Assembly (NCBI GenBank): GCA_964569245.1
Contig: CAZMTK010000004.1
Location: forward strand, 62,001 to 126,000
DNA length: 64,000 nt
Origin: JAAYTY01 sp964569245
GTDB lineage: Bacteria; Fermentibacterota; Fermentibacteria; Fermentibacterales; Fermentibacteraceae
Reading direction: 5' to 3'
The notes under the pieces were generated by a model. That model worked only from the letters and a program-made list of their open reading frames with translations, searched no databases and had not been told where the DNA came from. A program made the translations under genes and the position numbers. Positions 59,439 to 64,000 of the stretch are shown here, one piece after another; the first letter of the stretch is position 1, and every line of letters begins with the position of its first letter.

Positions 59439-60118
59439 GGGATCCCCTCCCTGGCCGACATGTCATGCCCTGGAATCCTCGTTCCCGGGTTGCAGTCGGG
59501 AATCGTCACGGCTCGAGAGAACCCGGCTCGGGAACATGTCCGTCGCCGTCGGCAGCACCGCCCGCCGGGGCTCCGGGGAACCTTTTCGCTCTCGCCAGGG
59601 GCGTCTGCCTCGGCCGTTCCGTACATGGCTGCGAGCGTGTCCCTGTCCGGCTGGCGCATCAGCGCCCCCGGCCCCCTGGAGAAGAAGTCGTGCGCCAGCT
59701 CCGGCCTGTCCAAATCGACCATGGCGATCCTCACAGCGGCCGACCAGGCGCCGACATCCTCCGGGGCTGCGGCGATCGCCTCCTCCAGGCGCCCGATTGC
59801 GCCTTCGGCATCCCCCCTGATCCGCATGGCCTCGGCCACGCTCAGCCCGGGCCCTGCTCCCGAGGACCTGCCCCCCGAGTGGAAGGTCCCGCCGAACGGA
59901 TGTGAGATCAGGCCTCCGAGAGCCGGGGCCATCATCACGCCCGCCACTACCGGGAAGGCCACGGTCGCGAAGACCTGGAAGAAGAGCATGCCCCCGCCGG
60001 CCCTGACCGACAGGGCCAGGTGAAGCAGGACGAGGCAGGCCGCGGACGCACCGATCCGGAGGATCAGGTCCGTCAGCAGGTTGCGCTGGAAGGCGAACCA
60101 GGACATGCGGGAGATCAT
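59435..60118 (-). CDS. Membrane protein with TPR-like region
   Basis: 227 residues. Two hydrophobic helices at the N-terminus (LILRIGASAACLVLLHLALS and MLFFQVFATVAFPVVAGVMM), then a cytoplasmic helical region SVAEAMRIRGDAEGAIGRLEEAIAAAPED that is TPR-like. The C-terminal 40 residues look low in coding quality. Coupled to the 41-residue gene upstream by ATGA and to the caspase-like gene downstream by GTGA. Function not recognised. Confidence 0.6.
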   Translation of the reverse strand: MISRMSWFAFQRNLLTDLILRIGASAACLVLLHLALSVRAGGGMLFFQVFATVAFPVVAGVMMAPALGGLISHPFGGTFHSGGRSSGAGPGLSVAEAMRIRGDAEGAIGRLEEAIAAAPEDVGAWSAAVRIAMVDLDRPELAHDFFSRGPGALMRQPDRDTLAAMYGTAEADAPGESEKVPRSPGGRCCRRRRTCSRAGFSRAVTIPDCNPGTRIPGHDMSAREGIP

Positions 60119-60240
60119 CTCGCATGCATCCCCGCCGCCTTCGCCCACCCGGGCAGCCTTCCGGCCTCCGCCATGATCCGGACCATTGTCGGCATGCTCA
60201 CGAACTGCCTGGCGCAGAGGCTGCATTCCTCTTCCGTCAT
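60115..60240 (-). CDS. 41-residue CxxC mini-protein
   Basis: A short frame, MTEEECSLCARQFVSMPTM followed by 22 residues ending AGMHAR. Its start ATG overlaps the tag stop (ATGA) and its stop overlaps the start of the membrane-protein gene (ATGA), so translation is coupled on both sides. Third codon positions are mostly G or C, as in the neighbours. CSLC could bind zinc with a partner. Not a known family to me. The gene could instead be a translation spacer. Confidence 0.5.
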   Translation of the reverse strand: MTEEECSLCARQFVSMPTMVRIMAEAGRLPGWAKAAGMHAR

Positions 60241-60827
60241 CGAGGCGCATCCCCGGGACACAGTCGAACGATCTCTGCCCTGCGGAAGCACGAGAGCGCG
60301 TGGTCGTTGACCAGGCCCGTGGCCTGCATGTGGGCGTAGCAGATGGTGGATCCGACGAACCTGAAGCCCCTCCGCTTCATGTCGGCGCTCATGGCGTCGG
60401 ACTCGGGGCTGGTGGCCCGGTAGTCCTCGAGAGCTCTGACACTGCCCAGGATCGGCCTGCCTCCCACGAATCCCCACATGTACGCGTCGAAGCTGCCGAG
60501 AGCGTCCTGCACTCGGAGGAACTCCCGCGCGTTCGACACAGCGGCCTCGAGCTTGGCCCTGTTGCGGATGAGGCCGGGATTCCCCATCAGCCTCTCGATC
60601 CTGCGGGGTGTGAAGCGGGCGACCCTCACGGGGTCGAAGCCCTCGAAGGCTTCCCTGTAGGCCTCACGCTTCCGGAGCACGGTCTTCCAGCTCAGCCCGG
60701 CCTGAGCCCCCTCCAGCGTGAGGAACTCGAACCAGAGCACCTCGTCGTGCACGGGGACGCCCCACTCCCTGTCGTGGTAATCGACATAGAGGGCGTCTTC
60801 AGGCTTCACCCAGGGGCAGCGATTCAC
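60237..60827 (-). CDS. tag: DNA-3-methyladenine glycosylase I
   Basis: 196 residues starting at GTG 60827. RCPWV and YHDREWGVPVHDE (N-terminal zinc Cys/His), the helix-hairpin-helix region RLMGNPGLIRNRAKLEA, and VNDHALSCFR (zinc His/Cys) match the Tag family. It removes 3-methyladenine from alkylated DNA. Overlaps the GNAT gene (GTGA) and the 41-residue gene (ATGA). Confidence 0.95.
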   Translation of the reverse strand: MNRCPWVKPEDALYVDYHDREWGVPVHDEVLWFEFLTLEGAQAGLSWKTVLRKREAYREAFEGFDPVRVARFTPRRIERLMGNPGLIRNRAKLEAAVSNAREFLRVQDALGSFDAYMWGFVGGRPILGSVRALEDYRATSPESDAMSADMKRRGFRFVGSTICYAHMQATGLVNDHALSCFRRAEIVRLCPGDAPR

Positions 60828-61351
60828 TTGCAGCCCGGATCACCCCCCGACGGGTCCGGCTCACCGTGCCGCCGACGGGCTGCCTCCTGCCTCAGGCGGT
60901 CGGCGTAGATCCCGGGGTCCGATCCCTCGATGAGAACGGCGCCTGCCACCCTGGAGTAGAACGCCTCGCACTCCCCGGCCACTCCGCCGATCACGGCGTA
61001 GGCGTACCCGTCGCAGCGCATGGCGCGGAGGCAGGCGTGGAGAAGCGCCCGCCCGATGCCGGTGCCGCGGTGACGCTCCTCCACCCCGGCAGGGCCGAAG
61101 AAGCCGAGGCAGGTGGCGTCGTAGCAAGCGAACCCGGCCAGGAATCCGTTCGATGTCGCGACGAAGCATGAAGGCGGAACACGGCTCAGGGACGTCTCGC
61201 ACTCTCCTGCCCAGCCATTCCCGAAGTGCTCGGACACCCAGCCCGCTACAGGCCGCCTCTCGTAGGGCATGGCGCGGCGGATGACGATACCGCGTGGAGC
61301 GGATGGCGCCTCCTCGGGAAGGTCGTAGAGCCTCACCAGCATGTCATGCAT
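60824..61351 (-). CDS. GNAT-family N-acetyltransferase
   Basis: 175 residues from ATG 61351 (GGAGAG upstream). The acetyl-CoA loop is EERHRGTGIGRALLHACL (R/Q-x-x-G-x-G/A pattern), preceded by GFFGPAGVEE strand. Substrate unknown. Overlaps the phosphatase gene by 8 bases and tag by 4. Confidence 0.85.
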   Translation of the reverse strand: MHDMLVRLYDLPEEAPSAPRGIVIRRAMPYERRPVAGWVSEHFGNGWAGECETSLSRVPPSCFVATSNGFLAGFACYDATCLGFFGPAGVEERHRGTGIGRALLHACLRAMRCDGYAYAVIGGVAGECEAFYSRVAGAVLIEGSDPGIYADRLRQEAARRRHGEPDPSGGDPGCK

Positions 61352-61862
61352 GCGACTCTCCTCGGGTCTTCCCGGGCATCGAGCCTGCGAACCAGTCGAC
61401 GAGCCGTCGCTGCTCGGCCGTCTCGGGATGCGATCCGGCTCCCGCGACAGAGGATTGCGCCTCTGAGGCTGCAGCCCCGAGGGCAAGAAGGAGGCACTCG
61501 GCGAAGGTGCCGGTCCTGCCTATGCCGGCACCGCAGTGCACCAGGACACGGTCTCCCGATGCTGTGCCGCGCGCAGTGCGCAGTACCAGGTCCGCGAACC
61601 CGCTCCTGTCGGATGGGACGCCGAAGTCCTCCACCGGGATGACGGCGACAGGACAGGGAAGGGCTCCCGATTCCATGGCAGCGGCGTAGGACGGTGAGCG
61701 GCTCGCTATCTCGTCGAGCGATGCGAGGGAGACGATCAGGCTCACTCCGTGTTCGCAAGCGGCTTCGACGAAATCGCGGATGTGCTCGTTGCGGCCCGGC
61801 ATGGAATGGAGGAACAGGGCTCCCCGCCCGAGCCTGCGACTCACCACCTCCCTGAACTCCAT
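61344..61862 (-). CDS. Cysteine-based protein phosphatase (dual-specificity type)
   Basis: 172 residues. The P-loop VHCGAGIGRTG holds the CX5R signature (C110, R116), and D79 in VEDFGVPS is a likely general acid. The N-terminal region lacks a secretion signal. DUSP/PTP-like enzymes in bacteria dephosphorylate tyrosine or other phosphoesters. Starts the small-gene chain that continues to the MOSC gene. Confidence 0.85.
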   Translation of the reverse strand: MEFREVVSRRLGRGALFLHSMPGRNEHIRDFVEAACEHGVSLIVSLASLDEIASRSPSYAAAMESGALPCPVAVIPVEDFGVPSDRSGFADLVLRTARGTASGDRVLVHCGAGIGRTGTFAECLLLALGAAASEAQSSVAGAGSHPETAEQRRLVDWFAGSMPGKTRGESHA

Positions 61863-61887
61863 CCGGGTGTCTCCAGCCGGGGAGGCT

Positions 61888-62304
61888 TCAGTCCTCCTCC
61901 TGCGACGAGGGCCGTATCCTGGCAGGCCATATCTCGACGAAGACCACTCCCTCGACTTCCAGGGTCTCGAGCCTCCCCTCGATGTCCACCGGGGAGCCGA
62001 CGAACGGGGCCAGCTCGTCGGAGCCGCCGCAGTAGATGTCGGTGAACCCGCCCGTGCCGTCCTCGAGCTTGTATGGATTGTAGCGCATCACGAAGGAAGG
62101 CTGGCTGTCGCCGGGAACGCACCTCACCGTTCCGCTCCAGATTTCGCCTTGTCCCTCGGGCAGGTCGTTCCACGGCTCGTCGGCGAAGAGCTCGACCCAC
62201 TGCGAGGGGGCGTGCGGCTCCTGCGAGGGGGCGCTCTCCCTCGGACAGGCGCAAGCGAGCAGAATGGTCGCGGCCAACAGGATGAAAGGCACCCGTGCGG
62301 TCAT
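61888..62304 (-). CDS. Lipoprotein of unknown function
   Basis: 138 residues with GAGGAGG before the ATG. Signal peptide with lipobox (AATILLACAC, cysteine 18 or 20). The mature part holds several beta strands (SFVMRYNPYKLED, GSPVDIEGRLETLEVEGVVFVEIW), similar to an OB-fold-like domain. Not recognised as a known family. Separated from the phosphatase by 25 bases. Confidence 0.65.
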   Translation of the reverse strand: MTARVPFILLAATILLACACPRESAPSQEPHAPSQWVELFADEPWNDLPEGQGEIWSGTVRCVPGDSQPSFVMRYNPYKLEDGTGGFTDIYCGGSDELAPFVGSPVDIEGRLETLEVEGVVFVEIWPARIRPSSQEED

Positions 62305-62864
62305 CGAATCCTCCTCGGAGTTCGCTCTGGTTGCGGCCGGTCCGATCCCGTACTATGTGAAAGCAGGGTTCCAGCGGCACTCGGGGTCGTGCGCCGGGGC
62401 GGGACGCTCGCTCGTCGGGAGTCGCAGGGCCCGGAGGGAGGGCAGGGCCGCATCCCGAGTTCGTCCAGCCCCGCGCGAGTTCGCCCGATCGTCTGCACGG
62501 CCCTCTCGACCGGACCTGCCAGAGCGAGTGTCCGGGTCTCCATCCGGCAGTTAGACAGCCTCTTGCCTGCCCGCGAGCCGGACGGTCCGATCGAGCAGGG
62601 CTTCTTCGCGCTCCGGCCTTTCCAGCCCCGGCGGACGCTCGTGGAACGCGGCTTGCAGCTCGGCATCGCGGTGGACTGCGATCTAGATCAGCAGGCGGTC
62701 GGTCTCCCGCCGATCGTCCAGGGCGTCCAGAATCCCCTTGGCCTGAAGATCGCCATGCCCGGCGTCGGACTCCGCGCGCAGCCTCGCAGCACCTCCAGGC
62801 CCCGGCTCGCGGGCAGCGGCGGGAAGCGATGCAGAAGCAGAGGGCGCTCTCGCAGCACACCCGT
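62305..62864. other. 560-base stretch without a supportable gene
   Basis: All frames are interrupted or show low-coding character (Arg/Pro/Ser-rich, irregular third positions). A minus-strand frame across about 62550-62790 would read through one in-frame TAG near 62684 and could be a remnant, but no family is recognised. No tRNA, array or clear terminator was found. Confidence 0.5.
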
Positions 62865-63206
62865 TCACGGCCTGTCCGCCTCCTTCTCCGCCTGCACATG
62901 TCGGGCCGGCTTCCGCCGCGTTCCGCCGCCTGCCGTTCCGTACACCTTCTCCCTGTGGAACTCGACGACCTCGGCGGGTATCGAGCGGAGGGCCATCCAC
63001 ACGAGCAGCGGAACGATCAGCGCATCGTCCAGGTGCCCGACCACCGGGATGAAGTCGGGGATGATGTCGACCGGCGAGACGAGGTAGGCCAGCGCGGCGC
63101 CCAGCAGCCATCGTGAGCGCCGGGGTGTGCGGCAGTCGGACATGACCCCGCGGTAGACCGCCGCCTCCTGCCTGATCCTGGTGACTGCACCCGAGAGCCT
63201 GCCCAT
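62865..63206 (-). CDS. YkvA-like DUF1232 membrane protein
   Basis: 113 residues from ATG 63206 with GGGGAGGATTC upstream. The signature YLVSPVDIIPDFIPVVGHLDD is the DUF1232 motif (key SPxDxIPDFIPxxGxxDD), followed by a hydrophobic VPLLVWMAL. These small proteins are membrane associated and of unknown function. A longer frame from 63254 lacks a ribosome site. Confidence 0.85.
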   Translation of the reverse strand: MGRLSGAVTRIRQEAAVYRGVMSDCRTPRRSRWLLGAALAYLVSPVDIIPDFIPVVGHLDDALIVPLLVWMALRSIPAEVVEFHREKVYGTAGGGTRRKPARHVQAEKEADRP

Positions 63207-63350
63207 GAATCCTCCCCGGCCGGCCCGGAGCGGACACCCCGCCCCGGCCAACATCCCTGCGCCGCCTCACCGGGTCAAGCGCGGGAGGGACCCGCTTGCG
63301 TACCGGCGGATGGCCGGCGAGATTTGATGATCAACCGCCGAGGAGGCGCG

Positions 63351-64000
63351 ATGTTCCCTGCCCTGATCATTGCAGCGACCCTGTGCGGCAGCGGGTGGCC
63401 CGGGCCGGAGAGCAGAGCCGACTACGTGATCCACGCCCGGCTGCTGCCGGACAGCACCATGGTCAGGGGCTCCGTCGAGATCACCTTCGTGCCGGCCTTC
63501 CCCGCCGACACGCTGTGGCTGCATCTGTACCCCAACGCCTACAGGGATCCCTCGACGGCTTTCGCAGCCGACGAGGCCGCCTGGGGCAACTACGGCTTCG
63601 CCAGGGCCGGAGATGACGAGCACGGATGGATCGCGCTGGACGGCTGGACGCTCGACGGGCGCTCCATCGAGCCCGTGGTGGAGGAGACCCTGGCCTTCGT
63701 CGCGCTCGACTCGACCGCCATGCCGGGGGACACTCTCGTTCTTGCGGGCATGTTCGACGTCAGGGTGCCTGTCATCTGGAGCCGGATGGGGCACGACGGC
63801 GACCACTACGAGATGAGCCAGTGGTACCCCAAGATGTGCGTGCTCGACGAGGAGGGCTGGCACCTCGGCCGCTACCATTCGGAAGGGGAGTTCTACAGCG
63901 ACTACGGATCCTACGAGGTGACGATCCGGGTTCCCGAAGGCTTCGTCACCGCTGCCACCGGCGATGCCGACTCAGCCTGGTGCTCCGAGGACTCGACCTC
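63351..64000 (+). CDS. M1-family (gluzincin) aminopeptidase, N-terminal part, runs off the window
   Basis: About 217 residues visible from ATG 63351 with GAGGAGG upstream. A short signal peptide (MFPALIIAATLCGSGW) precedes the beta-saddle N domain: DSTMVRGSVEITFVPAF, LWLHLYPNAYRDPSTAF and WYPKMCVLDEEGWHLGRYH, as in the M1-like peptidases of FCB bacteria. The HExxH domain would be beyond the edge. Supports exported peptide degradation with the C25 and S41 peptidases. Confidence 0.82.
   Translation, partial: MFPALIIAATLCGSGWPGPESRADYVIHARLLPDSTMVRGSVEITFVPAFPADTLWLHLYPNAYRDPSTAFAADEAAWGNYGFARAGDDEHGWIALDGWTLDGRSIEPVVEETLAFVALDSTAMPGDTLVLAGMFDVRVPVIWSRMGHDGDHYEMSQWYPKMCVLDEEGWHLGRYHSEGEFYSDYGSYEVTIRVPEGFVTAATGDADSAWCSEDST

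Noticed and set aside
1..64000. CRISPR array or prophage
   Set aside because: No regularly spaced direct repeats, integrases, terminases or capsid genes were found in the window.

Overview
The window is a 64 kb piece of a high-GC (about 65% by eye), gene-dense bacterial chromosome. Genes overlap by 1-30 bases in many places and use ATG, GTG and TTG starts. The gene content suggests a diderm bacterium: a PilQ secretin, many lipoproteins, GmhA, and an O-antigen-ligase-like protein. It also suggests an anaerobic or microaerophilic, fermentative life: flavodiiron protein, desulfoferrodoxin, ferritin, AckA, and no respiratory genes seen. Large secreted peptidases (C25 gingipain-like, tricorn-like S41, M1) together with this pattern resemble uncultured FCB-group or Fermentibacterota-like lineages. 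That placement is an inference and cannot be proven here.

Layout. 1-7.8 kb: truncated C25 peptidase, a decayed REP-associated transposase, then a minus-strand set of tricorn-like S41 peptidase, methyltransferase, M23 endopeptidase and a short RpoD. 8-10.5 kb: a plus-strand methyltransferase / nucleotidyltransferase-like / GmhA operon. 10.5-19.2 kb: minus-strand metabolic genes (zinc ribbon, aminotransferase, coaD, rsmD) followed by a type IV pilus assembly locus (pilMN fusion, lipoprotein, pilO, pilP-like, pilQ) with its own promoter. 19.3-27 kb: ribbon-helix-helix-like protein, GT-C membrane protein, GT2 plus ABC exporter, ackA, O-antigen-ligase-like protein. 27-29.7 kb: an oxygen and peroxide defence block (flavodiiron protein, AhpD-GAF fusion, ferritin, desulfoferrodoxin) downstream of hisS. 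31-39.7 kb: diguanylate cyclase, DOMON lipoprotein, DUF523/DUF1722 protein, flavin-reductase-like protein, DUF169/ferritin-like pair, ECF sigma/anti-sigma operon, corA, trpB2.

39.9-57 kb: one co-directional minus-strand block of about 17 kb. It runs from a tRNA-Val promoter through thrS, infC, rpmI, rplT, a coiled-coil gene, zapA, a structured RNA candidate, rny, ymdB, ispA, dxs, nadK, recN, a CDP-alcohol phosphotransferase, smc, ftsY and an ABC ATPase. 57-62.3 kb: a chain of overlapping small genes on the same strand: lipoprotein, protein phosphatase, GNAT, tag, a 41-residue CxxC peptide, membrane protein, caspase-like protein, histidine kinase and MOSC protein. 62.3-64 kb: a 560-base gene-free remnant, a YkvA-like gene and the start of an M1 peptidase.

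No CRISPR array, rRNA, prophage or complete insertion sequence was seen. The most unusual items are the AUC-started infC, the PilM-PilN fusion with an atypical PilP, the AhpD-GAF fusion in the oxygen-defence block, the hairpin RNA candidate between zapA and rny, and the small-gene chain around a caspase-like protein.
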